Positions 8,332-17,113 of a DNA stretch of 54,021 nucleotides are shown piece after piece. The DNA comes from Bacteroidales bacterium. GTDB lineage: Bacteria; Bacteroidota; Bacteroidia; Bacteroidales; F082. How positions within the stretch are numbered: the stretch's first letter is position 1; each line of letters opens with the position of its first letter. The stretch covers positions 1-54,021 of the forward strand of contig JASBYY010000015.1 in the NCBI GenBank assembly GCA_029983675.1, written 5' to 3'. A program made the position numbers and the translations under genes. The notes below the pieces were generated by a model, which saw nothing but the letters and a program-made list of their open reading frames with translations, did no database searches and was not told the origin of the DNA.

Positions 8332-8769
8332 TCAGGCGTTGCCGTCGGGGATGTTGTCACAAGCCTTCTGCAACACCGAGGCAAACACCGAAAGTTCCTC
8401 TTCTGTCAAATCGGAAAAAATCTTGTTCATGGCATCAATGGCGATGGCCTTGGTGCTTTCTTTCATCCGCTCGCCCTCCTCGGTAAGTATGACATTGTTG
8501 ACACGGCGGTCATTTTTATCGACCTCGCGCCTCACCAGTCCTTTCCGCTCAAGGTTATCGACAAACTGTGTCACCGAGTTTTTGTCTTTCTGAATGATGT
8601 AGGCGATGGACTGCTGTGTCATTGCACCCTCATTCCAAAGCGTGTCCATGACCAGAAACTGCTCACCGGTAAGGTTGATGCCGTTCCGTTTGAACACATC
8701 GGCAAAATGCTTTTTCAACTTGCAGTTCAAAATATTGACATAAACGCCTATTTGCTTGATCAGTATCAT
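8332..8769 (-). CDS. MarR-family transcriptional regulator
   Basis: A 145-residue protein with the MarR layout: helical dimerisation ends around a winged helix-turn-helix (about 40-105) with LTGEQFLVMDTLW, MTQQSIAYIIQKDKNSVTQF and the wing LVRREVDKNDRRVNNVILTEEG. It is the last gene of a minus-strand operon with the alpha-oxoamine synthase (9680) and an SDR (8813); the gap to the SDR is 43 bases. It probably responds to a small hydrophobic ligand and may regulate the divergent locus at 10940-11075, but no operator is obvious. Confidence 0.9.
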   Translation of the reverse strand: MILIKQIGVYVNILNCKLKKHFADVFKRNGINLTGEQFLVMDTLWNEGAMTQQSIAYIIQKDKNSVTQFVDNLERKGLVRREVDKNDRRVNNVILTEEGERMKESTKAIAIDAMNKIFSDLTEEELSVFASVLQKACDNIPDGNA

Positions 8770-8812
8770 GGTATTACTTGGATTTATTCATTAGAAATTA
8801 TCAATCAGCACT

Positions 8813-9640
8813 TTACTGTTTTTTAAATGGACTTTCAGGTTCCTTGGCCATAAAATTATAGGTCAGACAGTCGGAAAGTCTTGGGAAGATACGACTGAGT
8901 TTGACAATAAGTCGTCCTGCGGGTGTCAGGACTACATACGCCCTACGTCTCACAAGACCGCGTTCGAGGCGACGCGCCACTTGTTCGGCAGACATCATCT
9001 TACTCTCATCGCGCGGTGTGCGTCCTTGCGGAGTGCCATCTGCCGTCAATGCGGCAATTCGGACATTGGATGCCGTGAAGCCCGGCGAGAACACCATGAC
9101 GTGCAAACCGTCGTGCAAATGCTCGATACGCAGGGTGTCCAAGAAGCCCCGTATGGCATACTTTGAAGAAGCGTAGCCCGTGCGGGCCGGCAGTCCGTTG
9201 AAACCGGCAATGGAAATCACGCCGACAACAGATCCTCTGGAACGCAACAAGTGAGGCAAGGCATATTTCGTGCAATATACCGTGCCCCAATAGTTGACAT
9301 CCATCAAACGGTGCAGCACCTTCAGATCGACATCCTTGAACATCGCCCGCATGGAAAGACCTGCGTTATTGACAAGAATATCAATGCCGCCAAAATACGA
9401 AACGGTTTGTTCTACAAGGTTTTTGCAATCCTCCTTGACAGAAACATCCGTTTTGACACACAACACCTTGTCGGGGATAGGAAGTCCTGCAGCAAGGGTT
9501 TCCAACTTATCAATAGAGCGAGCGGCGAGTACAAGTCTCGCCCCACAATGTGCCAGTCGAATTGCGGAAGCCCGCCCGATACCCGAGCTGGCTCCCGTAA
9601 TGATAATCACCTTGTCAAATAGCACATGTTGCTTGGCCAT
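8813..9640 (-). CDS. Short-chain dehydrogenase/reductase
   Basis: A 275-residue classical SDR. It has the cofactor loop TGASSGIG (15-22), NNAG (91-94), the catalytic serine region VVGVISIAGF (S143) and YASSK (Y156, K160). The arginine at 41 after LVLAAR suggests NADPH preference. It lies 39 bases downstream of an alpha-oxoamine synthase gene in the same operon. Reduction of that enzyme's 3-keto product, as 3-ketosphinganine-type reductases do in sphingoid-base pathways, is a reasonable inference. The sequence alone does not fix the substrate, and many SDRs of this type act on other ketones. Confidence 0.88.
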   Translation of the reverse strand: MAKQHVLFDKVIIITGASSGIGRASAIRLAHCGARLVLAARSIDKLETLAAGLPIPDKVLCVKTDVSVKEDCKNLVEQTVSYFGGIDILVNNAGLSMRAMFKDVDLKVLHRLMDVNYWGTVYCTKYALPHLLRSRGSVVGVISIAGFNGLPARTGYASSKYAIRGFLDTLRIEHLHDGLHVMVFSPGFTASNVRIAALTADGTPQGRTPRDESKMMSAEQVARRLERGLVRRRAYVVLTPAGRLIVKLSRIFPRLSDCLTYNFMAKEPESPFKKQ

Positions 9641-9679
9641 ACCGTTTACTTTTGCATGCTAATTTGTCAAATTTCAAGG

Positions 9680-10939
9680 CTATGGAATCGCCATGCTTGG
9701 CACTTCATCGCCATCGTAGCAACCTTTGGCAAGTTTTTCCTTCACCTCTGCAAAAGCCTGGAGGGTATAGTCCACCTGTTCCATCGTGTGTGCTGCCGTA
9801 GGAATGATACGGAAGATGATCATGCCCTTGGGGATGACGGGATAGGTGACCACGGAACAGAATATGCGGTAGTTCTCACGGAGATCCATGGCAATATTGG
9901 TGGCTTGCGCCACATCGCCATGCACATGTACCGGTGTGACACAGGCCTCGGCTGGTCCTATATCAAAACCAAGATTGCGGAAACCATCCTGCAAGGCGCG
10001 GGTTACCTTCCACAATTGTGCACGCAAACGGTCGCCCTCTTCATTGCGGATAATCTCAAGACGCTTCTCGCAACCTTCGACGATAGCCAGCGGCAACGAC
10101 TTGGCATACATCTGCGAACGCATGTTGTAGCGCAAATACTCGATAATATTTTGGGGTCCTGCCACAAAACCTCCGATGATGGCCATTGACTTGGCGTAGG
10201 CACCGATATACAAATCAATGTCGTCCATCACATGGAAATGCTCCGAAGTGCCGCGACCATGCTCTCCCATGACGCCAAAGCCATGCGCATCGTCAATCAG
10301 GATGCGGAAGTTGTGTTTTTTCTTTAAGGCAGCAATCTTGTCGAGTGCTCCCAACGCGCCCGTCATGCCGTAAACACCTTCCGTGATCAGCAGGATGCCG
10401 CCACCCGTTTCCTTGACGACTTCTTCTGCAACCTGGAGCTTTTGTTCGAGGCTTTCCATGTCGTTATGCTTGTAGGAGAACGACTTGCCGACATGTAAAC
10501 GTTTTCCGTCCATGAGGCAAGCATGGATTTCGGCATCGTAAAGCAACACATCGTGTCGTGTCAGCAAGGCATCGATGGTGGAGAAAATACCCTGATAGCC
10601 AAAGTTATAGAGATAAGCGGCCTCTTTCTTCTCAAAATCGGCCAGTTCTTTCTCAAAGTGCTCGTGCATACGTGTGTGCCCGCTCATCATGCGTGCCCCC
10701 ATGGGTGCCGCAAGTCCCCAGCGTGCCGCACCATCGGCATCGGCCTTCCGTATAGCCGGATGGTTGGCCAAACCTAAATAGTTGTTCAAACTCCAGCAAA
10801 GCACCTCTTTACCGTTGAAAACCATGTTCGGCCCCATCTCGCCTTCCAAGCGCGGAAATGCAAAATAACCGTCGGCGCGATCACGGTACTGTCCGATAGG
10901 ACCGCCGGAATCCTTTGTAATTCTTTCAAAAATATCCAT
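9680..10939 (-). CDS. Alpha-oxoamine synthase (PLP-dependent acyltransferase), SPT/capnine-synthase-like
   Basis: A 419-residue fold-type I PLP enzyme that condenses an amino acid with an acyl thioester and loses CO2. Key positions are SLNNYLGL (50-57), the cofactor-stacking H139 in YDAEIHACLMDG, TEGVYGM (186-192), DDAHGFG (216-222) and the Schiff-base lysine 250 in AYAKSMAIIGGF. The start MDIFERITKDSGGP is chosen because it begins the conserved N-terminus and lies just after a -7 box (10980-10987). A longer in-frame opening to 11215 would overlap the divergent SDR gene and has no resemblance. Family members include serine palmitoyltransferase, cysteate acyltransferase (sulfonolipids), KBL and BioF. 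No biotin or threonine genes are adjacent and SDR genes flank it, which favours a sphingoid or sulfonolipid role. Confidence 0.87.
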   Translation of the reverse strand: MDIFERITKDSGGPIGQYRDRADGYFAFPRLEGEMGPNMVFNGKEVLCWSLNNYLGLANHPAIRKADADGAARWGLAAPMGARMMSGHTRMHEHFEKELADFEKKEAAYLYNFGYQGIFSTIDALLTRHDVLLYDAEIHACLMDGKRLHVGKSFSYKHNDMESLEQKLQVAEEVVKETGGGILLITEGVYGMTGALGALDKIAALKKKHNFRILIDDAHGFGVMGEHGRGTSEHFHVMDDIDLYIGAYAKSMAIIGGFVAGPQNIIEYLRYNMRSQMYAKSLPLAIVEGCEKRLEIIRNEEGDRLRAQLWKVTRALQDGFRNLGFDIGPAEACVTPVHVHGDVAQATNIAMDLRENYRIFCSVVTYPVIPKGMIIFRIIPTAAHTMEQVDYTLQAFAEVKEKLAKGCYDGDEVPSMAIP

Positions 10940-10979
10940 TTTCGTGTGTTTTATTGTTCGTTTAGAATGTAAGAATGGA

Positions 10980-10987
10980 CAAAAGTA
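10980..10987 (-). promoter_or_regulatory. -7 promoter box for the synthase-SDR-marR operon
   Basis: TACTTTTG on the minus strand, about 41 bases upstream of the ATG at 10939. It shares a 136-base divergent region with the plus-strand box at 11030. Confidence 0.6.
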
Positions 10988-11029
10988 GTAAATATGTTTA
11001 TCATCGAAACAACGTATCATAAAAAAAAG

Positions 11030-11037
11030 TAGATTTG
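11030..11037 (+). promoter_or_regulatory. -7 promoter box for the second SDR operon
   Basis: TAGATTTG matches TAnnTTTG, 38 bases upstream of the ATG at 11076. It faces away from the box at 10980-10987, so both operons share one control region. Confidence 0.55.
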
Positions 11038-11075
11038 CATTTTCAACAGATAATAACGGGACAAACGGCAAGGCT

Positions 11076-11867
11076 ATGTTAGATTTGAAAGACAAGACAG
11101 CACTCATCACGGGAGGCGGAAGCGGCATCGGAAGGTCGATTGCACGACATCTCGCCATGGAAGGCTGCCACCTCGTCCTTACGGGCTTAGGCATCGACAG
11201 CCTGAACGAAACCAAAACAAGCTGCGAAACCTACGGTGTGAAGGCGTATGCCATCGAAACGCAACTCGACGATTATGGCGCTATTGACCATCTGTACGAT
11301 TACGTGGTGGAAAACGGCCTGCACATCGACCTTTTTGTGTTGAATGCCGGCATCTCACAACGGGAAAAAGCCTTGGAGACAGATTTCAGCGTGGACGAAA
11401 AAATCATGAAAATCGACTATTTGAGTTCCGTATATCTCATCAAGCGTTTCGCTCCCATGATCAAGGCTTCGAAACACGTACAACTTTCGGTGACAACCTC
11501 ATTGTCAGGACTTTTCGGTTTTCCATTGCGTTCGGCTTACTGCGCCGCAAAACACGCTTTGTTTGGCTTCTACGAGTCATTGGAGCTGGAATACGATAAT
11601 ATCAACGTCACCTTCCTCATTCCGGGGCGCATCAACACACAAATCAGCAAGAGCGCACTGATGGGCGACGGTACGGCACACGCCAAGATGGACCAAGGTC
11701 AGGCCGATGGCCTCGATGTGGAAAAATGCGGTGCCATCGCCGTAAAAGCCATTCGCAAACAAAAGCACCGAAAGCTCATCGGAAAAAAAGAACTGCTCAT
11801 GGCCTACATCCATAAATACTGGTTAGGATTGTATTACAGACTTTCCAGAAAAATATCCGCCACATAA
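11076..11867 (+). CDS. Short-chain dehydrogenase/reductase, DHRS7-like
   Basis: A 263-residue SDR with TGGGSGIG (12-19), VLNAGIS (88-94), the serine-containing VTTSLSGLFGF (139-149) and YCAAK (Y155, K159). The C-terminus (LLMAYIHKYWLGLYYRL..) is aromatic and hydrophobic and could touch the membrane, as in lipid-active SDRs. It is divergent from the alpha-oxoamine synthase operon and is the second SDR of the locus. It is followed by the VOC gene with a 101-base gap and no terminator. Substrate unknown; a lipid ketone is a reasonable guess from context only. Confidence 0.87.
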   Translation: MLDLKDKTALITGGGSGIGRSIARHLAMEGCHLVLTGLGIDSLNETKTSCETYGVKAYAIETQLDDYGAIDHLYDYVVENGLHIDLFVLNAGISQREKALETDFSVDEKIMKIDYLSSVYLIKRFAPMIKASKHVQLSVTTSLSGLFGFPLRSAYCAAKHALFGFYESLELEYDNINVTFLIPGRINTQISKSALMGDGTAHAKMDQGQADGLDVEKCGAIAVKAIRKQKHRKLIGKKELLMAYIHKYWLGLYYRLSRKISAT

Positions 11868-11968
11868 CAAAAGTGAGAGCAACGCACCCCGATTCGGTTC
11901 ATGCTCTTCTGCTCCAACCCGTCCGAAATCACAAAATCCACATACCTTCAAATCCGAAACAACACATC

Positions 11969-13036
11969 ATGAAAGAAAAAGTCATCTGCGGCATCCAGCA
12001 AGTCGGCATCGGTGTCAGCAACGTCATCGAGGCCTGGAAATGGTATTACGATCAGTTCGGTTATGACATAAAAATCGTCGATAACGAAGGTGTAGCCGAG
12101 CGCATGTTACCCTACACCGGCGGCAAGCCACAGCCTCGCCGTGCCATCATGGCTTTCAATATCCGCGGCGGCGGCGGCTTTGAAATATGGCAGCCCAAAG
12201 GACGTGCGCTCAACTATCCGGCAGTGCCTGTGCAACTCGGCGACCTCGGCATTCTGATGGCTAAAATCAAGACACCCGACATCGCCAAAGCCTACGCCAC
12301 GTTCAAAGAGAGGCAGCTCAACCTGCTCAGCAGTCCAAGCACATCGCCTTTCGGACGCCGACAGTTTTTCATGAAAGACCCTTACGACAACTTGTTTCAA
12401 GTGGAGGAAGACGACTATGTGTTTGTGAACAAAAAACGCATTACAGGCGGCGCCAATGGTGTCGTTCTGGGTGTAAGCGACATGGACAAGTCGGTGGATT
12501 TCTATGGCAAGCTGTTAGACTACGACAAAATCGTCTTCGACCAGACCGACACCTTTGCTGACCTGCGTTGCATCAGTGGCGGCGACCGCCGCCTGCGCCG
12601 CGTGGTCCTCGAACGCTCAAAGCCCATCGAGGGACCGTTATGCCGCATCATGGGCACTTCGCATATCGAACTGATACAAAGTGTCGAAAGCACCGGCAAA
12701 AAAATCTATGAAGGCAGACTTTGGGGCGATCCCGGATTTATCCATCTCTGCTTCGATGTGCGCAACATGGATGCCATTGGGGCACAAGCCGAACGCCTTG
12801 GCCATCCTTTTGTTTGCGACAGCGGCAAGGACTTCGACATGGGTGACGCCAACGGACATTTCACATACGTGGAAGACCCCGACGGCACACTCATTGAATT
12901 TGTCGAAACATTCAAAGTGCCCATCTCAAAGAAACTGGGACTTGCCATCAACCTTTCCAACAAAGACGACCACAAGCCACTCGGCATCTTCAAGGCCTTG
13001 CAATTCGCCAAGGTAAAACGCGAGAATATCAGATAA
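11969..13036 (+). CDS. VOC-superfamily protein with two VOC modules
   Basis: A 355-residue protein with two vicinal-oxygen-chelate modules (about 5-140 and 150-320), as seen in HPPD-like dioxygenases and glyoxalases. Module 1 begins GIQQVGIGVSNV and ends near DPYDNLFQVEEDD. Module 2 has NGVVLGVSDM, GTSHIELIQ, GFIHLCFDVRN and EDPDGTLIEFVE, which supply candidate H/E metal ligands. In module 1 the first ligand position reads Q rather than H. The start MKEKVICGIQQ was chosen because the 32 codons upstream, in frame from 11873, are unlike any VOC N-terminus. It is probably cotranscribed with the SDR at 11076. Substrate unknown. Length and ligand pattern argue against true HPPD. Confidence 0.82.
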   Translation: MKEKVICGIQQVGIGVSNVIEAWKWYYDQFGYDIKIVDNEGVAERMLPYTGGKPQPRRAIMAFNIRGGGGFEIWQPKGRALNYPAVPVQLGDLGILMAKIKTPDIAKAYATFKERQLNLLSSPSTSPFGRRQFFMKDPYDNLFQVEEDDYVFVNKKRITGGANGVVLGVSDMDKSVDFYGKLLDYDKIVFDQTDTFADLRCISGGDRRLRRVVLERSKPIEGPLCRIMGTSHIELIQSVESTGKKIYEGRLWGDPGFIHLCFDVRNMDAIGAQAERLGHPFVCDSGKDFDMGDANGHFTYVEDPDGTLIEFVETFKVPISKKLGLAINLSNKDDHKPLGIFKALQFAKVKRENIR

Positions 13037-13042
13037 GACACA

Positions 13043-13074
13043 AAAAAAGCCGACCTATGGCCAGCTTTTTTGTC
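13043..13074. terminator. Bidirectional intrinsic terminator
   Basis: AAAAAAGC (13043-13050) pairs with GCTTTTTT (13064-13071) around a partly self-complementary loop. It lies between the converging VOC gene (ends 13036) and the ompH gene (ends 13092). Confidence 0.8.
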
Positions 13075-13091
13075 ATTATATGGTATAAGGT

Positions 13092-13610
13092 TTACTTGAT
13101 GCCTAACTTGGCTTTCACATTAGGGGTGACATCGACAGCATCGGTGCCGATATAAACGGCAGTACCAGTGGCCACATCGATAATATAAGTGTAGCCCTTT
13201 TCCTTGCCCACATCGTTGATAGCCTTCTGAATCTTATCCAAAAGCGGTGCCAGCAACTCGCCACGCTTTTTCTCAAACTCGCCTTCGGCGTTGGCTTGGA
13301 ACTGTTGGATACGGCTTTCCAAATCGACGATCTCTTTTTCCTTCGACTGCTTCACCAAATTCGACATGGCTTCGATATTGGCCTGATAGTCCTGCATCTT
13401 GGTCTGATACTCGGTTGCCATTGCTTTAAGCTGGTCCTGAAGCTCACCGTAATACTTCTCAAGGTCTTTTTCAGCCTTTGCTTTTCCGGGCATGGCGTTC
13501 ATCACCTCGTTGGTGTTCACATGGGCGATTTTAATTGTCTGGGCGCTCACAAAGCCGTTCATGGCGAAAAGGGCGACAAACAGACATGCTACTTTCACTA
13601 ATTTATTCAT
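13092..13610 (-). CDS. OmpH/Skp-family periplasmic chaperone
   Basis: A 172-residue protein with a signal peptide ending at SAQ (about residue 24). Next come KIAHVNTNEVMNAMPG, a long charged coiled coil (about 45-125: ..YYGELQDQLKAMATEYQTKMQDYQ..) and the C-terminal strand region GYTYIIDVATGTAVYIG. This is the OmpH/Skp layout: a trimeric jellyfish-like chaperone that holds unfolded outer-membrane proteins for BamA. It is the second of two OmpH paralogues downstream of bamA. A -7 box at 13657-13664 lets it be transcribed on its own as well. Confidence 0.93.
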   Translation of the reverse strand: MNKLVKVACLFVALFAMNGFVSAQTIKIAHVNTNEVMNAMPGKAKAEKDLEKYYGELQDQLKAMATEYQTKMQDYQANIEAMSNLVKQSKEKEIVDLESRIQQFQANAEGEFEKKRGELLAPLLDKIQKAINDVGKEKGYTYIIDVATGTAVYIGTDAVDVTPNVKAKLGIK

Positions 13611-13656
13611 CTCTTAGAAATTATTGATTATTCTTTGCTTGTTAACATTCAGCCTG

Positions 13657-13664
13657 CAAAAATA
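13657..13664 (-). promoter_or_regulatory. -7 promoter box for the second ompH
   Basis: TATTTTTG on the minus strand in the 128-base gap between the two ompH genes, 47 bases upstream of the ATG at 13610. Confidence 0.55.
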
Positions 13665-13738
13665 AGAAATATTCCTTTCTCTTCCGAACTTTGCCCAAAG
13701 ACAGCGTTCAATATTTACCGGAAAGATGTCCTTACCTG

Positions 13739-14317
13739 TTATTTTCCCGCTTTCTTACGGTCTTCACGGCGGACGGTCTGCATCACGTTACCGAGTTCAT
13801 CAAGCACATCGTCGCTAATGTCGTTTTTATCGTTTGCATACAGGATGGATGTACCCGAAGCCAAATCGAACACAAAGGCGTAACCCTTGGATTGGGCAAG
13901 GTTTTGCATGGCAGTGTAAATCTTTTCCTGAATGGGTTGTATCAGTTCGGTGCGCTTTTGATAGAGCTGACCTTCCGAACCAAAATACTGCATCTGCAAG
14001 GTCTTGGCTTCCTGTTCCTTATTGATGATTTCTTGCTCACGGGCACGTTTCTGGTCTTCCGAAAGCAGCACCATTTCGGTCTGATACTTCTTGTACATTT
14101 CCGACACTTTGTCATAAATGGCTTTCACTTCATTCTGCCATTTGGTGGAATGCGATTCCAATTCTTCCTGAGCATCAGCGTATTCGGGAATGTTTGACAT
14201 AATGTACTCCGAATCGACGTAGGCGATCTTCTGCCCGCCGCCAATCTGGGCGTTTGCTGTCATGATGCCGCAGCAAAGAATGGCCGCGGTCAAAATCAAT
14301 GTTCTAACTTTCTTCAT
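13739..14317 (-). CDS. OmpH/Skp-family periplasmic chaperone
   Basis: A 192-residue protein with a signal peptide (MKKVRTL.. to NAQ, about residue 24), KIAYVDSEYIMSNIPEY, a coiled coil (about 45-125, ..AQEELESHSTKWQNEVKAIYDKVSEMYKKYQTE..) and GYAFVFDLASGTSILYAN. It is homologous to the 13092 gene and has a KKAGK basic tail. It lies 135 bases downstream of bamA on the same strand with no clear terminator between, so a bamA-ompH-ompH transcript is likely. It chaperones outer-membrane proteins in the periplasm. Confidence 0.93.
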   Translation of the reverse strand: MKKVRTLILTAAILCCGIMTANAQIGGGQKIAYVDSEYIMSNIPEYADAQEELESHSTKWQNEVKAIYDKVSEMYKKYQTEMVLLSEDQKRAREQEIINKEQEAKTLQMQYFGSEGQLYQKRTELIQPIQEKIYTAMQNLAQSKGYAFVFDLASGTSILYANDKNDISDDVLDELGNVMQTVRREDRKKAGK

Positions 14318-14452
14318 TTTATTTTGTGTGTGAGGTTTTTGTATTAACTGATTATTTGATTTTCACTTTTGCTCCGGTTTATCAAAGCCGAAACATCATC
14401 CCCTTTGCACTATCAATCATCGTTCCAAAGTTCCATTTTCGAACAAAGAAAA

Positions 14453-17113
14453 TCAGTCGATGGAGTTGCCGATAGAGAAGTGGAAGTGGCTGCCGCCCGC
14501 ATCCTTTTTGCCGTAGATCTCGTCGAATCCATAGCCCCAGTCGAGGCCCAGCAAACCGAACATGGGCAGGTAGATGCGCACGCCCAGACCCGCCGAGCGC
14601 TTCACATTGAAAGGATTAAACGTTTTGAAACCATTCCAGCAGTTGCCTGCTTCGGCAAAGCCCAGCACAAATATGGTGGCTTGCGGTGTCAGGGTAAGCG
14701 GATAGCGAAGCTCAACAGTATATTTCGTGAAGATATTTCCGCCAATGGCCCTTCCTGTTCCGGCACCGGGTGTCAAGGCACTGTTTTCATAGCCACGCAT
14801 CCCGATAATCTCACGGCTGTCGAAATTAAAATTGGCGAGACCGTCACCGCCGAGATAATAACGGTGGAATGGTGACAAACCGATGTCTTTATTATAATAA
14901 CCCAAGTAACCAAAGCGCACACGCGACATCAACACCAACTTCTCGTACAACTCATTGTACCATGCCGCCTTGAAGTTCCATTTATGCTCTTCCACCCATC
15001 TATAACGATTGTCTTCCGACAAAGACACATAATTCTTGTTGGGCGCAAAAAGAGAATACGGCGGGGTCAGTTCCAATGAAAGCTGCATCTCCGAACCGTT
15101 ACGGGGATAAATAGGCTGGCTCGTCGAGTTACGACCCAACACAATGGAATAACTGATCACATTGAAATTACCGCTACCCGATCCGAAGTTTAACGCCGTG
15201 TAATTGTGAAGATTATATCTCATCAAATTGACTCCATGATACAAGGTAAAATAATCGTCAGGCCATTTCAGGCGTTTGCCCAAACCGACGGTGAAACCTT
15301 CACGACTAATCCATCCGAAGTCTTTGGAGTCTCTATCTTTCCAATTGGTGTAGTATTGCTGGATGAAAGACACCGTCAGCGAATTGGGTTTACGCCCGCC
15401 CAACCAAGGCTCGGTAAACGAAATGGCATACGTCAGAGAGTTTCTGCCGTAGGTGGACAAATTCAACGAGAGCTTTTGTCCATCACCCGCCGGAACCGGT
15501 TTCCACGCTTGCTTGTTGAATACATTTCTAAAAGAAAAGTTATTGAAGGTCAGACCTAAATTCAAAATCAGCATGTTAGCTCCCCAGCCCGCCGAAAAAC
15601 TAACTTGGTCGGCGGCAGCCTCCTCCACCTGGTAGTCAATATCGACCGTACCATCATTATAATTGGGTTTGGTTACCGGGTTGATGGTTTCCTGATTGAA
15701 AAAGCCCAATGTGGCAAGTTCGCGTATGGTACGCATCACATCGCTGCGACTGAACAACTGACCCGGCGTAGAATACATCTCGCGAATCACCACATAGTCA
15801 TTGGTCTTGGTGTTTCCCGAAAGATTCACGTGGTTGATACGAGCCTGATCACCCTCAAAAAGCCGGATTTCAAGATCGATAGAGTCGTTTTCGACCTGCA
15901 CCTCGACGGGATTCACATGGAAGAACAAATATCCGTCATCCATGTATAATGAACTGATATCCAATGTGTTCTCGCTATAGGTAAGGTTGGTATTGAGCAA
16001 CTCCTTATTATACACATCGCCCGGCTTGATACCAAGAATGTCATTCAGTGTTTCGCTGCTGTATTTGGTATTACCCGTCCATGCAATGTTGCGATAGTAG
16101 TAGCGTTGACCCTCATCAATAACCAAGTCGATGCCGATATTGCGGTCATCGATGCGATAGACGGAATCTTTCACGATGATAGCGTCGCGATAGCCCTTCG
16201 AATTGTATTTGGCAATGATTTTAGCCTTGTCGTCCTTGTAGTTCTTTTCTAAAAACTTCGAGCTTTTCAAAATGCGCGGACGATAATTTTCAAAAAAGTA
16301 CTTTTCAACGCCGGTGATGGCTTTCAAAGGTTTCAAAGTCACCACATCGGCAACGGTATTGACCACCAATGGACCCAACGGATCAAGCGGATTGAAACGG
16401 CCTCGCTGCTTGGTTTCCTTCATGGCTGCCAAAATCTGCGTTTCTGAAAGATTTTCATTGCCAACGATATTGATAGCACCGATTTTCACTTTCGGACCTT
16501 TGTTGACCTTGATCAGCATGTCAACATAGTTTTGACGGGCGGTATCGGCCTTTTGCTCAATGTCGATTTCCGCATTGGCATATCCTTTTTCATAATAGTA
16601 GTCCTCGATGATACGTCTGGTCTTGGTATAAAGGTGATCCGTCGCCACATCGCCACGGGACAGATTGATTTTGCTGCGGATGTCGTCAGCTTCCGACTTT
16701 TTAACGCCTTCAAATGAAAAACGCGACACACGAGGCCTTTCCTTCACCTTGATTTGAAGGAAAACCTTATCGCCCATAATGTTAGTGGCATTGATTTCCA
16801 CATCTTCGAACATGCCCTGTTCCCAGATATTACGGATGGCCGTGGCAATATCATCACCCGGCACCTTGATGGTTTCGCCGACACGAAGTCCCGAAATCAC
16901 GGCAAGGACAGTCTGATCGACGTATTGCGTGCCTTCGATGGTAAGTCCGCCGATTTCGTAATCCGTCGGACGGCTATAGTCGATACCCGACAAGTCGTCG
17001 CCAATCTGAATCTGGGAGTAAGACATTTCGGGCGAAAACAGCATTGCCATCCAAGCAAAAGCGACAAGCAAGTATGTGGGTCGTAAATATCTCTTCATCT
17101 GTAGTTCTTTCAT
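14453..17113 (-). CDS. bamA: Outer membrane assembly factor BamA
   Basis: An 886-residue Omp85 protein with a signal peptide ending near SYSQ (about 34). Tandem POTRA domains (about 50-480, each with GN..LS / FEGVKKSE / GNTKYSS / LSGNTKTND hallmarks) precede a 16-strand barrel (about 500-886) with GGDGLANFNFD and the loop-6 motif MRGYEN in place of VRGF. It folds and inserts beta-barrel proteins into the outer membrane. The chosen ATG overlaps the uppS stop (TAATG), which suggests translational coupling; M6 is an alternative start. Longer POTRA linkers such as KPLKAITGVEKYFFENYRP are typical of Bacteroidota BamA. Confidence 0.96.
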   Translation of the reverse strand: MKELQMKRYLRPTYLLVAFAWMAMLFSPEMSYSQIQIGDDLSGIDYSRPTDYEIGGLTIEGTQYVDQTVLAVISGLRVGETIKVPGDDIATAIRNIWEQGMFEDVEINATNIMGDKVFLQIKVKERPRVSRFSFEGVKKSEADDIRSKINLSRGDVATDHLYTKTRRIIEDYYYEKGYANAEIDIEQKADTARQNYVDMLIKVNKGPKVKIGAINIVGNENLSETQILAAMKETKQRGRFNPLDPLGPLVVNTVADVVTLKPLKAITGVEKYFFENYRPRILKSSKFLEKNYKDDKAKIIAKYNSKGYRDAIIVKDSVYRIDDRNIGIDLVIDEGQRYYYRNIAWTGNTKYSSETLNDILGIKPGDVYNKELLNTNLTYSENTLDISSLYMDDGYLFFHVNPVEVQVENDSIDLEIRLFEGDQARINHVNLSGNTKTNDYVVIREMYSTPGQLFSRSDVMRTIRELATLGFFNQETINPVTKPNYNDGTVDIDYQVEEAAADQVSFSAGWGANMLILNLGLTFNNFSFRNVFNKQAWKPVPAGDGQKLSLNLSTYGRNSLTYAISFTEPWLGGRKPNSLTVSFIQQYYTNWKDRDSKDFGWISREGFTVGLGKRLKWPDDYFTLYHGVNLMRYNLHNYTALNFGSGSGNFNVISYSIVLGRNSTSQPIYPRNGSEMQLSLELTPPYSLFAPNKNYVSLSEDNRYRWVEEHKWNFKAAWYNELYEKLVLMSRVRFGYLGYYNKDIGLSPFHRYYLGGDGLANFNFDSREIIGMRGYENSALTPGAGTGRAIGGNIFTKYTVELRYPLTLTPQATIFVLGFAEAGNCWNGFKTFNPFNVKRSAGLGVRIYLPMFGLLGLDWGYGFDEIYGKKDAGGSHFHFSIGNSID

